A stretch of DNA of 64,000 bases from Polyangium fumosum (lineage in GTDB: Bacteria > Myxococcota_A > Polyangia > Polyangiales > Polyangiaceae), in contig NZ_SSMQ01000010.1 of assembly GCF_005144585.1 (NCBI RefSeq), forward strand, positions 62,001 to 126,000. Direction: 5' to 3'. Under the pieces are notes generated by a model. The model searched no databases, was not told the origin of the DNA, and worked only from the letters and a program-made list of their open reading frames with translations. Shown piece after piece: positions 25,681 through 34,207 of the stretch. The position numbers and the translations under genes are program-made. The stretch's first letter is position 1, and each line of letters begins with the position of its first letter.

Positions 25681-26394
25681 TCAGCCCTCGTTCCCCGCGT
25701 CCCCGCTCTCGCCTCCGCCCTTCTTGGCGCTGCGCTCGCGGCGCAAGAAGAATGACTCGACGAGCTTGCGTTGCCCCGGGAATGCGGCGCGGAGCATTCC
25801 GTATGCCTTTTCGAGCGCCACGCGGACGGCGAGCCGTGCCTGGATCTCGGCGTCGCCGGCTTTGTTTTGCGCCATTTCGGCGGCGTCGAGCGCGTCGCGG
25901 ATCACGAAGCTCTTCTCGAGCGCTTCCTTGAGGCCGGCCTGCGCGGCGGCCTTGCCCGGGAAATCCTCGACGTTCGCGAGCCGCTCCAGGATCCGCTCGG
26001 CGAGCTCGGGCTCCTCGCGGAGCTTCGCCTCGGTGATCTCCCCGGCGGTGCCCTCCTGGAAGACGTTCTTGTACACGGGATTGTCGCGGCTGCGCATGGC
26101 GGGGCCATTCAAGAGGGCATCACTCACGCCCATGATGCGCAGGTCGAGGATGACGTCCCGAATGCCGAACTGCGCGCGGAGCTTCGTCGCGGCCCTGCGC
26201 GCGGCTCGCTCCATCACGACAGCGCTGCCCAGCCCATCCGCGGCCGCCGTGACGATGGCGTCCGCCTCGACGATGGCCGCGCGTTGCGCCGCCGTGAGCG
26301 TCTCCGCATCGGCCCACCCCTCCGCCGCGCCGCGGAAATGGTCGGTGTTCTTTTCGTAGACCTCGCTCGATGCATTCACGTCGGGGGTTCGCAT
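25681..26394 (-). CDS. Hypothetical helical protein
   Basis: A 237-residue, predicted all-helical cytosolic protein rich in Ala, Glu and Arg (for example [21 protein letters not shown] and [43 protein letters not shown]). It has a lysine- and glycine-rich C-terminal tail after [11 protein letters not shown]. There is no signal peptide. I do not recognise a family; the length, strong codon bias and clean start support a real gene. Confidence 0.6.
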   Translation of the reverse strand: MRTPDVNASSEVYEKNTDHFRGAAEGWADAETLTAAQRAAIVEADAIVTAAADGLGSAVVMERAARRAATKLRAQFGIRDVILDLRIMGVSDALLNGPAMRSRDNPVYKNVFQEGTAGEITEAKLREEPELAERILERLANVEDFPGKAAAQAGLKEALEKSFVIRDALDAAEMAQNKAGDAEIQARLAVRVALEKAYGMLRAAFPGQRKLVESFFLRRERSAKKGGGESGDAGNEG

Positions 26395-26482
26395 GTCGTG
26401 AATCCTCTCTGACCACGGTGAGATGCCGCGGGGTGGCAGGTTTGCGAGGGAGGGTACGGCCTGGCGGACGCTGGCGTCAAGG

Positions 26483-26650
26483 ACGGAGGCGGAGGCGGGA
26501 GCGGGAGCGGGAGCGGGAGCGGGAGCGGGAGCGGGAGCGGGAGCGGGAGCGGGAGCGGGAGCGGGAGCGGGAGCGGGAGCGGGAGCGGGAGCGGGAGCGG
26601 GAGCGGGAGCGGAGGCGGGGGCGGGGGCGGAGGCGGGAGCGGGAGCGGGA
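26483..26650 (+). repeat. GGGAGC hexanucleotide microsatellite
   Basis: Nineteen perfect contiguous GGGAGC units run from 26497 to 26610, flanked by degenerate GGAGGC/GGGGGC units out to about 26650. The tract is intergenic. A tract of the complementary sequence lies at about 27955-28135. Confidence 0.95.
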
Positions 26651-26694
26651 AACAGAGGATTCCGCTCGGGGTCGGCGATCGTACCGTCGTGCTC

Positions 26695-26782
26695 GGCCTC
26701 TTCAAGGCCACGCCGTGCTCGCCGTGCTCGCGCTTCGCGCTCCGCGCGGCTCCGCGCGGTGCTGCGCAGCCTTGAAGAGGCC
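26695..26782. other. 88-nt perfect-stem hairpin upstream of S23-like gene
   Basis: GGCCTCTTCAAGGC (26695-26708) and GCCTTGAAGAGGCC (26769-26782) are perfect 14-base complements enclosing a 60-base, very GC-rich segment with its own repeats (GCCGTGCTC twice, GCTCCGCGCGG twice). It ends 61 bases before the start codon of the four-helix-bundle gene. A structured leader or non-coding RNA is possible. Confidence 0.65.
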
Positions 26783-26842
26783 TGCGCGCGACGGTCCGGG
26801 ACACGGGTCCCGGCGAAAGGGTCGTCGGGCGGAGGTTTCGTT

Positions 26843-27172
26843 ATGCTGAGGATCTACGAAGTCGTTTTGGCCATGGCTGGGGACGCGGCAGGCGTCGCAG
26901 TGCAGATCGAACGGAGGGATGCAGATCTCGCTCGGCAGCTTCGCCGCGCCATGCATAGCGTCGCCCTCAATGTCGCCGAGGGAGCGGGAAATACGGCGGG
27001 ACATAAACGGCAGCGTTATCAAACAGCCCTCGGCTCCGCCCGAGAGGTGCTGGCCTGCGTTCAGGTCGCCCAGGCCATGCGTTACATCGGTCCGGTCCAT
27101 GTGAAGGTCCTCGACCGCATGGACCACGTCATCGCCACCCTCGGCCGCCTCGTCTACCACCGCGCGTCGTGA
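26843..27172 (+). CDS. S23-type four-helix-bundle protein
   Basis: A 109-residue helical protein of the S23/four-helix-bundle family. Diagnostic segments are [11 protein letters not shown] at the start, [22 protein letters not shown] (residues 29-50; a mixed-charge helix followed by the conserved 'AEG.G' turn), and a conserved region ending in [19 protein letters not shown]. In other bacteria such proteins are coded by intervening sequences in 23S rRNA genes or act as RNA/DNA-binding accessory proteins of diversity-generating retroelements; neither setting is present here. GGAGG lies seven bases upstream. It has its own strong hairpin terminator after the stop and an 88-nt hairpin upstream. 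Confidence 0.88.
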   Translation: MLRIYEVVLAMAGDAAGVAVQIERRDADLARQLRRAMHSVALNVAEGAGNTAGHKRQRYQTALGSAREVLACVQVAQAMRYIGPVHVKVLDRMDHVIATLGRLVYHRAS

Positions 27173-27179
27173 ACCCACA

Positions 27180-27212
27180 GGGCAGGCCGTCCTTCCCCAG
27201 GACGGCCTGCCC
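27180..27212 (+). terminator. Hairpin terminator after four-helix-bundle gene
   Basis: Perfect 13-base arms (GGGCAGGCCGTCC and GGACGGCCTGCCC) flank a seven-base loop, seven bases past the stop codon. There is no U-run, which is common for GC-rich genomes, so the termination role is inferred from position and stem strength. Confidence 0.75.
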
Positions 27213-27413
27213 TCATGCCCTGGATCGCCGCACCCATGGAGACGTCCGTGGTGCCATTCACGGCGGATCGTAGGCTCTCCCGCGACGAACCAATCTCGCC
27301 TTTTCCCGTTGAGTTTTCCCGTGTCCTGTGGGACAAACAGGCGACGCCAGCCGGCGCTAGACCACCGACCGGCGTCTGACCCACAACCCCGAACAACCCG
27401 GAGCCATGAGCTA

Positions 27414-27953
27414 ATGGTCACGATACTCGTCCATCCTCCGCCGGCAAACTTTTCGGCATCGCATGCCTTGCTCGGCCGCCTTTACCTGGAACATCGCGCT
27501 TTCCTGCGCCGCCTCCTTCTTGGTCAGTCCGTCCCTCCCCGCGACGTGGAGGATGTCCTGCAAGATATTTTCGTCACGGTCTGGCGTCGCCTCTCGTGCC
27601 TGGTCACGCCGGAGCAGGCTCGCCCGTGGCTTTGGGTGATCGGGCTCAACCATGCGCGCAATTACCGAAAGCGCCTTCGCTACGAGCGTGAGGTGCTCGT
27701 TGGTTTCGCGGAGGATCTACCCGAGCAGGAGGACGGGACGTCGCCGGAGACGCTTTTGCAGGCGACGTACGGCATGTTCCGGCTGAAGCGCTTTTTGGGG
27801 AAGCTCAGCGCCCGTCTGCGGTCCGCGGTGATTCCGTACCTGGAGGGGCGCCCGATCACCGAAATCGCCGCATCGCTCGGCATCAAGGTGAAGACGGCTC
27901 ACAGTCGCCTGCATCTCGCGCGTAAGCATCTGGAGACGCTCGCGCTCGCGTGA
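27414..27953 (+). CDS. ECF-type RNA polymerase sigma factor
   Basis: A 179-residue sigma-70-family protein. Region 2 is LYLEHRAFLRRLLLG followed by VEDVLQDIFVTVWRRL, with the helix that contacts core RNA polymerase; region 4 is the C-terminal helix-turn-helix GRPITEIAASLGIKVKTAHSRL. No region 3 is present, as expected for the extracytoplasmic-function group. The start at 27414 has GGAG about ten bases upstream. No anti-sigma factor gene follows: downstream is a hexanucleotide tract and then an unrelated gene. Two direct copies of TTTTCCCGT lie about 100 bases upstream (27301-27322) and may belong to its promoter. Confidence 0.88.
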   Translation: MVTILVHPPPANFSASHALLGRLYLEHRAFLRRLLLGQSVPPRDVEDVLQDIFVTVWRRLSCLVTPEQARPWLWVIGLNHARNYRKRLRYEREVLVGFAEDLPEQEDGTSPETLLQATYGMFRLKRFLGKLSARLRSAVIPYLEGRPITEIAASLGIKVKTAHSRLHLARKHLETLALA

Positions 27954-27954
27954 T

Positions 27955-28135
27955 CCGCCTCCGCCCCCGCCCCCGCCTCCGCCCCCGCCCCCGCCTCCGC
28001 TCCCGCCCCCGCCTCCGCTCCCGCTCCCGCTCCCGCTCCCGCTCCCGCTCCCGCCTCCGCTCCCGCTCCCGCCTCCGCTCCCGCTCCCGCCTCCGCTCCC
28101 GCTCCCGCTCCCGCTCCCGCCTCCGCCCCCTCGCC
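27955..28135 (+). repeat. GCTCCC/GCCTCC/GCCCCC hexanucleotide tract
   Basis: About 180 bases of six-base units begin at the sigma-factor stop and continue to about 65 bases before the pseudoprotease start. The longest perfect GCTCCC run is six units (28017-28052). It is the reverse complement, in type, of the tract at about 26.5 kb. Confidence 0.93.
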
Positions 28136-28200
28136 CGCTTCCTGCCTCGACGCACCACTTCCTACCGCTCCCGCGCCCGCTTCCGGTACACTCCTCCTCC

Positions 28201-30825
28201 ATGGTGGCCCCCTCCCCGCAGCCCGCCGTCGAGGCCGCGATTTGGCTCGCCTTCGCCCCTGGCGGCGGCCACTTCACCGCCGTCGCCGTCGGCCCCCACC
28301 ACCTCCTCACGGTCGCCCGCGTCTCCGAGAGCGCCCCCCACGTCAAACTCCTCCGCGCCGGGGAACAGGTCCGCACCGCCGAAGTCGTGCAGGTCCTCCC
28401 GACCGAAGAAGGCGACCTCGCCGTCCTTCGTTGCGCTGAGGAACTCCCGCATGTCCTCCGGCTCATGCCTGCGGACGAGTTCTCCGACTTCGACCTCGAC
28501 ACCCCCGTCACGCTCGTCGGCTTCCGCGACAGCGTCGAGAACGCCCTCGCCAAGCGCGCCGTCGTCCTGCACTGGAGCAGCGTCTCCCTCATCGCCGGCG
28601 AGCCCGAGGAGCCTGCGCCGCGCAAGTCCCAGCCCGACACCCTCCCGCCCCTCCCTCGCCTCCTCCAGGTCGTCCACGAGAACGAGGCGGGCGGGCCCAT
28701 CCTCGACAGCCGCCAGCGGCTCGTCGGCATCGCCGCGCGCCTCGACGGCGAGGGCGGTGTCGAGGGCCTCGTCACCACGATCGACCGCTTCTACGAGCGC
28801 AACCGCAAGTGGAAGATCCCGCTGGGTCCGCCGTCTCCGCGCGTCGCCAAGGCGCCGACCATGGCGCAGTCCCTCGCCCTCATGCACCTCGTCGCGGCCC
28901 AGCACGAGGAGCACGAGGGCGCGAACCCCGCGGCACTCGTCGAGCACTACCGCGCCGCCCTCCGCCTGGACGCCTCCTCCGGCGCCGCGCACCTCGGCCT
29001 CGCTTGCGCCAAGAGCGTCGCCAACGAGCTCGACGAGGACGTCTTCCACAGCATCGGCCGCGCCTGCGAGCTGCTCCCGGCCTCCGAGTGGTCGTCCGAG
29101 TGCGCCGATGCTCGCCTCGCGAACCTCCTCCGCTCCTCCAAGCACCTGCACGGCGTCGTCATGGCCCTGCGCGCCGACCTCAAGAAGGGCCGCTCGCTCG
29201 CCGAGTGGGCTGCCCTCGGCCGCGCCGTCGCCGACCTCGTCCATTCGCCCGACGCCGAGGAGAGCGGCCGCCCGCGCCCGCCCGAGAAGGCCGCCGGTCG
29301 CCTCCTCCTTTGGGCCGGGCAGCCTCGCAGCGTCATCTCCATCCCCTCGCGCGAGCAGCCCGACATCCTCCGCGCGGCCGCCTTCCTCCTCGTCGACCAC
29401 GCCGAGCAGGCCCTCTTCTGGCTCGACGATCCGCAGGAGGACGAGGAGGTCGAGTCGAGCCGCATGGAGACCACCCAGCAGCTCGTCCTCGCGCTTCGCT
29501 GGATCGCCCGCTGCCGCGAGGGCACGTACGACGGCCTCCTCTCGCGCGAGGTCGCCGAGAAACACGGCGCCCTCCTCGGCAAGCTCATGCCCGGCGGCGA
29601 CGTCTTTTCGTGGCACGCCCACGCCCTCGCCAAGGCGCATCACGGCGAGGTCGAGAGCGGCATGGAGGACCTCGACCGCGCCATGCGCCTCCTCTCGCCC
29701 ATGGCCTTGCCGGGCCGCTGGTCGCGCGAGTTCCCCGGCTTGCTCCCCACGCCCGCGCAGCTCGCCGCTGCGTTCGGCCGCGTCGTGCTCGAACAAGGCA
29801 AGGCCGAGCGCGCCCGCAAGGTGCTCGAAAAGCTGCCCATGCCGGCCTCGGACGACGCCCACGCCGCCGAGCTCGCGAGCGTCGAGAAGAAGCTCCGTGG
29901 GCTCGCCGGCGTCGGCACCGACGTCGAGGTCTCGCCCGACCGCGCCCTCCTCAAGGCCAGCCGCGAGGATCCACGCGCCGTCCGCCTCGCCCGCGTGCTC
30001 GCGTTCTTCGCCGAGGCCGACGTCCCGCGCGAGCGCCTCGGCGACCTCAGCGACGCGCTGCCCGTCCTGCTCAAGCTCGGCTTCTTGCGCGACGAGGCCG
30101 ACGTCGTCTCGTACGACGCCACGTTCCGGACGCGCGTGCGCGACCTCCTCACGCCCGATCAACGCACGGCGGCCCTGCACGAGGCGCTCGACCTCTTGCT
30201 CATGGCCTACCTCGATGCGAACGCGCGCGAGCGCACCGAGCTCTGGCCGCACATCCAGGAGACTACGAAGACCGCCATGGAGCACGAGATCGAGCTCGTC
30301 CCCGCGGCGGAGATCCTCGCCCGCGTCGGCAACCAGCGCGCGCGCGAGCTCTCGTATGCCGAGGCGCGTGATCTGCTCGAAAAGGCCCACGACCTCGGCA
30401 GCCGCGGCGCCGCGCCGGCCGATCTCTGCGCCGAGATCGACATGGATCTCGGCTGGGTCGAGGTCCTCTCCGGCACGACGCCGCGCTCCCAGGAGCGCCT
30501 CGAACGGGCATTGAACTTTTACAACGAAATGGCCATGACCTCGACGGGCGCGACCCCGCACCGGCGAATGGCGCGCATCCATTACAGCCTCGCGCGACTC
30601 GCTGTGAGCAAGAGTGATCGCGACGCGGCGTACATGAACGCGTGCCGCGCGCTGGAGGAGGCCGAGCGCGGCTTCGAGCCGGGTACGCGCAAGGCCGTGC
30701 AGATCTACACGAGCCTCGCGCACCTCTTCATCGACCTCGGTGATCACCTGCGCGCGCGCAAAGCCACGGCGCGAATCTCCCCGCGCGAGCGCGAGACCCG
30801 GACCGATCTCGCGTTCGATTCCTGA
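28201..30825 (+). CDS. Trypsin-fold pseudoprotease fused to TPR-rich helical region
   Basis: An 874-residue protein. Residues about 10-200 have the trypsin-like (HtrA-like) fold pattern: LTVARV at 36-41 where active enzymes have TAAHV, GDLAVLR (Asp72) and EAGGPILDS at 163-171 where GxSGGPV is expected. His is replaced by Arg40 and Ser by Ala164, so it should be catalytically dead. Residues about 215-870 are helical, including TPR-like units near residues 760-850 (RRMARIHYSLARLAVSKSD, QIYTSLAHLFIDLGDHLRA). No signal peptide, so cytosolic. It lies 60 bases upstream of the DUF2169-vgrG genes and may serve that cluster as a binding or scaffold protein; that role is inferred. Confidence 0.8.
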   Translation: MVAPSPQPAVEAAIWLAFAPGGGHFTAVAVGPHHLLTVARVSESAPHVKLLRAGEQVRTAEVVQVLPTEEGDLAVLRCAEELPHVLRLMPADEFSDFDLDTPVTLVGFRDSVENALAKRAVVLHWSSVSLIAGEPEEPAPRKSQPDTLPPLPRLLQVVHENEAGGPILDSRQRLVGIAARLDGEGGVEGLVTTIDRFYERNRKWKIPLGPPSPRVAKAPTMAQSLALMHLVAAQHEEHEGANPAALVEHYRAALRLDASSGAAHLGLACAKSVANELDEDVFHSIGRACELLPASEWSSECADARLANLLRSSKHLHGVVMALRADLKKGRSLAEWAALGRAVADLVHSPDAEESGRPRPPEKAAGRLLLWAGQPRSVISIPSREQPDILRAAAFLLVDHAEQALFWLDDPQEDEEVESSRMETTQQLVLALRWIARCREGTYDGLLSREVAEKHGALLGKLMPGGDVFSWHAHALAKAHHGEVESGMEDLDRAMRLLSPMALPGRWSREFPGLLPTPAQLAAAFGRVVLEQGKAERARKVLEKLPMPASDDAHAAELASVEKKLRGLAGVGTDVEVSPDRALLKASREDPRAVRLARVLAFFAEADVPRERLGDLSDALPVLLKLGFLRDEADVVSYDATFRTRVRDLLTPDQRTAALHEALDLLLMAYLDANARERTELWPHIQETTKTAMEHEIELVPAAEILARVGNQRARELSYAEARDLLEKAHDLGSRGAAPADLCAEIDMDLGWVEVLSGTTPRSQERLERALNFYNEMAMTSTGATPHRRMARIHYSLARLAVSKSDRDAAYMNACRALEEAERGFEPGTRKAVQIYTSLAHLFIDLGDHLRARKATARISPRERETRTDLAFDS

Positions 30826-30885
30826 TTCGTTCACGCCCGGAACGCTTGTGGCCGCGCAGCGGGTGCGTTTACCATCCGAGCCGCC

Positions 30886-31977
30886 ATGAATTTCGAGGCG
30901 CTCGTCGAGAACATCAGTTGGGCGAGCGTCGATGGCGAGACGATGATGATGGACCGCCACGGCCGTGACGTCGCCGTCGTCGTCGCCAAAGTGGCCTACA
31001 AGGTGAGCCGCGAGGGCGCGGCGAGGCTCGCGCTCGCGCCCGTGCGGCGCGTGGACGAGGGGGACGGCGGCGGGGGCGTGCGTTTTCCCGCGGATCTCGT
31101 GGCCGACGAGAAGCCCGGCACGGACGTCGGGCTCGTGGGCCTCGCGTATCCGCCCCCGCGCACGGCCGGAATCAAGGGGCGCGTTTATGCGTGGCTCCAG
31201 GTCGGCACGCTGCGCAAGGTCGTCGTCGTGCACGGGCCGCGCGTGTACGTGAAGAACTGGCGCGGCGCCGTCGCGCCCTCGGATCCCGCGCCGTTCGTCG
31301 AGCCAGTCCCGCTTCGCTACGACAAATGCCACGGCGGACACGACCACATCAGTGGCGCGTTCGAGCCCGCGAACCCGATCGGGATGGGTTTTTCCAGCCA
31401 GCCCACCCGCCTCCTCGGCGAGCCCGCGCCGCCGCTCGAACCGGCATCCCTCGAGGAAGGCGGCGCCCCGTCGCACCCCTCGTATGGCGCCTTCGCGCCG
31501 ATCCCGGCGCACTGGGAGCCGCGGCGCTCGCGCATCGGCACGCATGACGCGGCGTGGGCGAAGGGGCGCGCGCCGGTGCGGCCGCGCGATTTTGATCCGA
31601 TGCACCACGCCTGGTCGGTCCCGGGCCTGCACAGCGGCACGCCGCTCCTCGGCGACGAGCCGGTCGAGGTCGGCGGCGTCTTGCCGGAGGGCGTCTGGCG
31701 CTTCCGTTTGCCCCGGTACGCCGTGCAGTTCGGCAGCCAGATCGAGGGGAAAAAGGTGGCGTACGAGACGCACCTCGACGGGTTTCTGATCGATACCGAG
31801 ACCCGCGCCGTGGAGCTCACGTGGCGGGCGTCGATCGTGCTGCCGCGGAAATGGGAGTGGCTCGAACGGATCTACGTCCTCGGGGTGGGCACGCTCCCGG
31901 AGGAGGTGATCCGCGACCCGAGCCGGAGCGTAGGGGCGGGACGGGCCGCGGATCCGGCGCACGCGAGGAGGGTGTAG
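30886..31977 (+). CDS. DUF2169 domain protein (type VI effector-adaptor type)
   Basis: A 363-residue protein made up almost wholly of one DUF2169 domain. Family signatures include DVAVVVAKVAYKV near the start, FPADLVADEKPGTDVGLVG, RYDKCHGGHDH with ANPIGMGFSSQPT, GAFAPIPAHWEPRRSRIGTHD, the FDPMHHAWSVPGL segment and a closing strand near TWRASIVLPRKWEWLERIYV. DUF2169 proteins are type VI secretion accessory proteins that help load PAAR-linked effectors on VgrG. The gene ends three bases before vgrG1 and is the likely first gene of the operon. Confidence 0.9.
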   Translation: MNFEALVENISWASVDGETMMMDRHGRDVAVVVAKVAYKVSREGAARLALAPVRRVDEGDGGGGVRFPADLVADEKPGTDVGLVGLAYPPPRTAGIKGRVYAWLQVGTLRKVVVVHGPRVYVKNWRGAVAPSDPAPFVEPVPLRYDKCHGGHDHISGAFEPANPIGMGFSSQPTRLLGEPAPPLEPASLEEGGAPSHPSYGAFAPIPAHWEPRRSRIGTHDAAWAKGRAPVRPRDFDPMHHAWSVPGLHSGTPLLGDEPVEVGGVLPEGVWRFRLPRYAVQFGSQIEGKKVAYETHLDGFLIDTETRAVELTWRASIVLPRKWEWLERIYVLGVGTLPEEVIRDPSRSVGAGRAADPAHARRV

Positions 31978-31980
31978 GCC

Positions 31981-34194
31981 ATGAGCAAGAAAGCGTTGCG
32001 GATCGAAGTCTTCTTGAGCCTCGGCGACGCCTCCTTTCCGGCTTTGCGGCTGCGCGTCGAGGAGAGGCTGAGCGAGCTCGGCGGGGCCTGGGTCGAGGTC
32101 GCCGTGGGCTCGGATCTCGACGTGGAGGCGTTGCTCGAAGAGCCGGCCACGGTCGTGATCCTCTGGGACGGGCAGGAGAAACGCCGGTTCTCGATGCAGC
32201 TCGCGCGGGGCCGTTTCCTCGACGAGAAGGACGGCCACCTGCACTACGAGCTGGAGCTGCGGCCTTCGCTCTGGTTCCTCGGCCTCGACAAGAACACGCG
32301 CAAGTGGCGCGACCAGCCGGCCGAGCCGATCGTCTCGAAGGTCCTCGACGAGGGATCGGTCGCCCACGCGTTTCGCACGACGCGCGCCTCGGCGTCGCAG
32401 CCTTACTGCGTGCAGTATCGCGAGACGAACCTCGATTTCGTGTCGCGCATGCTGGAGTTCGAGGGCTTTTATTACAGCTTCGATCCCGACGGCACGATGA
32501 TCATCGGCGATACGTCCTCGGCCTCGGAGGAGATCGAGGGCGGCGCGGAGTTCGAGCTCATCGACGCCGCGGGCGCGCTCTCGCACGGCGACTTCGGCGT
32601 GACCTCGTTCGAGCGCGGCGCGGTCGTGGGATCCGGCAAGGCCACGGTCAACGACCACAACTGGAAGACGCCGAAGCTCTCGCTCCTCGCCTCGGCCACG
32701 GGCGCGAAGGACACGCACCTCGAGGTCTACGATTACCCCGTCGGGTATCGCGAGAAGGGCACGGGCGAGACGCTGGCGAAGCTCCGGGTCGAGGCGCTCT
32801 GCGCGGAGAAGCGCTTCGTGGAGGGCACGAGCACGGTCTTTTCGTTCGCGCCGGCGCGCATCTTCTCGTTCACGCACGAGGAGGGCGCGAGCTTCAGCGG
32901 GCGCTATCTGCTCGTGTCCGTGGAGCACGAGTACCGCGAGGAGGCGGGCGTCGCGCACTACGAGAACCGCTTCCGCGCCATCCCCGCGGACGTCCCGTTC
33001 CGCCCGGCGGTGAAGACGGAGCGCCCCGAGATCGAGGGCAACCACACGGTGATGGTGCGTGGTCCCGCGGGCGAGGAGATCCACACGGACGCGTACGGAC
33101 GCGCGAAGGTGCAGTTCCACTGGGATCGCGAGGCCAAGGGCACGGACGAGGACTCGCGCTGGATCCGGATGACGCAAGAGATCTCGACCTCGATCGCGCT
33201 CGCGCGTGTCGGCTGGGAGATCAGCGTCGCCTACATCGACGGCGATCCGACGCGCCCCGTGGGCCTCGCGCGGCAGATCAACGGGCAGATGGTCCCGATG
33301 TACAGCCAGCCCGCGTTCCGCAACCGGATGACGATCCGCACGGAGACGTACCCGGGCAAGGCCGGGTTCAACGAGCTGCGCCTGGAGGACTCGGCCGGCT
33401 CGATGCACATGGACTGGCACGCGCAGAAGGACTTCAAGACGCTCGTCCAGCACGACCGGACCGAGACGATCGGCAACAACCAGACGGTGCTGATCGAGAG
33501 CAACTCGACCCGCACGGTCGAGAAAAACCAGACGATCGACATCGGCGGTGATCAAACGCGGACCGTGGGCCGGCACGTCGTGCACAAGGTCAACATCGAC
33601 CGGAACCACACGATCGGCGGGGAAGAGACGATCGACGTCACGCTCGGCGTCGAGACCTCCGTAATGGAGAACGACGTCGAGACGGTGGGCGGGACGCGCT
33701 TCACGCGCTCCGGCAACGACGAGACGGGCTCGATCGATCGCTCGGTCCAGAAGACGCTGACGCGGATCGTGGGCGGCTCGTCGATCTCGATGGCAGGCGG
33801 CTCGGTGGCCCATGAGGGCGGCGAGATGCTCTTCGAGTACGCCGGGGGATCGAAGATCACGATCGCCCTGGAGGAGAGCGTCAAGCAGGCGGTGGCCGAG
33901 AACCTCGACACGTTCGTGAGCGGGTTCGACCTGCGCAAGTCGAAGGGCGACATGAGCGTGTCGGCCAAGCAGACGACGGTGAACGTGCAAAGCTCGGCGT
34001 TTTTCCGGTCGGCGGAGCGCATGGAGCTGCGGAGCCGCGTGATCGAGCTCGTCTCGTCGGCCTCGATCGCGCTCCGCGCCGGGGCGCTCTCGATCGAGAT
34101 GATGCCCGGGAACGTGACCATCAAAGGGCCGCTCAAGCAGGAGAGCGAGACCAAGATCACCCTGCGCGGCAACCCCGAGAAGCTCACGCCCTGA
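31981..34194 (+). CDS. vgrG: Type VI secretion spike protein VgrG (copy 1)
   Basis: A 737-residue VgrG. Residues 1-330 correspond to the gp27-like head (QPYCVQYRETNLDFVSRMLEFEGFYY is the typical segment, here at about 139-164), followed by the gp5-like OB fold with TDAYGRAKVQFHWDR (about 361-375). The C-terminal part is a beta-helix of short repeats (DRTETIGNNQTVLIESNS, TRTVEKNQTIDIGGDQ). The usual 'GDPDRP' turn is present as GDPTRPV, but the following GRVYN-type segment is altered. It is secreted as part of the trimeric needle tip. GGAGGG lies in front of the ATG. No C-terminal catalytic extension is seen. Confidence 0.95.
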   Translation: MSKKALRIEVFLSLGDASFPALRLRVEERLSELGGAWVEVAVGSDLDVEALLEEPATVVILWDGQEKRRFSMQLARGRFLDEKDGHLHYELELRPSLWFLGLDKNTRKWRDQPAEPIVSKVLDEGSVAHAFRTTRASASQPYCVQYRETNLDFVSRMLEFEGFYYSFDPDGTMIIGDTSSASEEIEGGAEFELIDAAGALSHGDFGVTSFERGAVVGSGKATVNDHNWKTPKLSLLASATGAKDTHLEVYDYPVGYREKGTGETLAKLRVEALCAEKRFVEGTSTVFSFAPARIFSFTHEEGASFSGRYLLVSVEHEYREEAGVAHYENRFRAIPADVPFRPAVKTERPEIEGNHTVMVRGPAGEEIHTDAYGRAKVQFHWDREAKGTDEDSRWIRMTQEISTSIALARVGWEISVAYIDGDPTRPVGLARQINGQMVPMYSQPAFRNRMTIRTETYPGKAGFNELRLEDSAGSMHMDWHAQKDFKTLVQHDRTETIGNNQTVLIESNSTRTVEKNQTIDIGGDQTRTVGRHVVHKVNIDRNHTIGGEETIDVTLGVETSVMENDVETVGGTRFTRSGNDETGSIDRSVQKTLTRIVGGSSISMAGGSVAHEGGEMLFEYAGGSKITIALEESVKQAVAENLDTFVSGFDLRKSKGDMSVSAKQTTVNVQSSAFFRSAERMELRSRVIELVSSASIALRAGALSIEMMPGNVTIKGPLKQESETKITLRGNPEKLTP

Positions 34195-34207
34195 AGGAGA
34201 ACGCGCG

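Larger units (their letters stand above)
26395..26842. other. 448-bp gap: hexanucleotide tract and long hairpin
   Basis: Between the helical protein and the four-helix-bundle gene lie a long GGGAGC tract and a 14-bp inverted repeat with a 60-base loop, both listed separately. Repeat-driven open frames cross the tract but have no independent support. Confidence 0.6.

Noticed and set aside
25247-26359. A 370-codon plus-strand open frame spanning the gap and the helical-protein gene
   Set aside because: Its second half is antisense to a better-supported gene and its first half crosses repeats without coding bias.
26370-26849. Open frames coding for RE, GA or LP dipeptide runs across the hexanucleotide tract
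   Set aside because: They follow from the repeat alone, occur in several frames on both strands, and have no ribosome site or homology.
26695-27212. S23-type gene with flanking hairpins considered as a diversity-generating retroelement or rRNA intervening sequence
   Set aside because: No reverse transcriptase, template/variable repeats or 23S rRNA sequence is present in the window.
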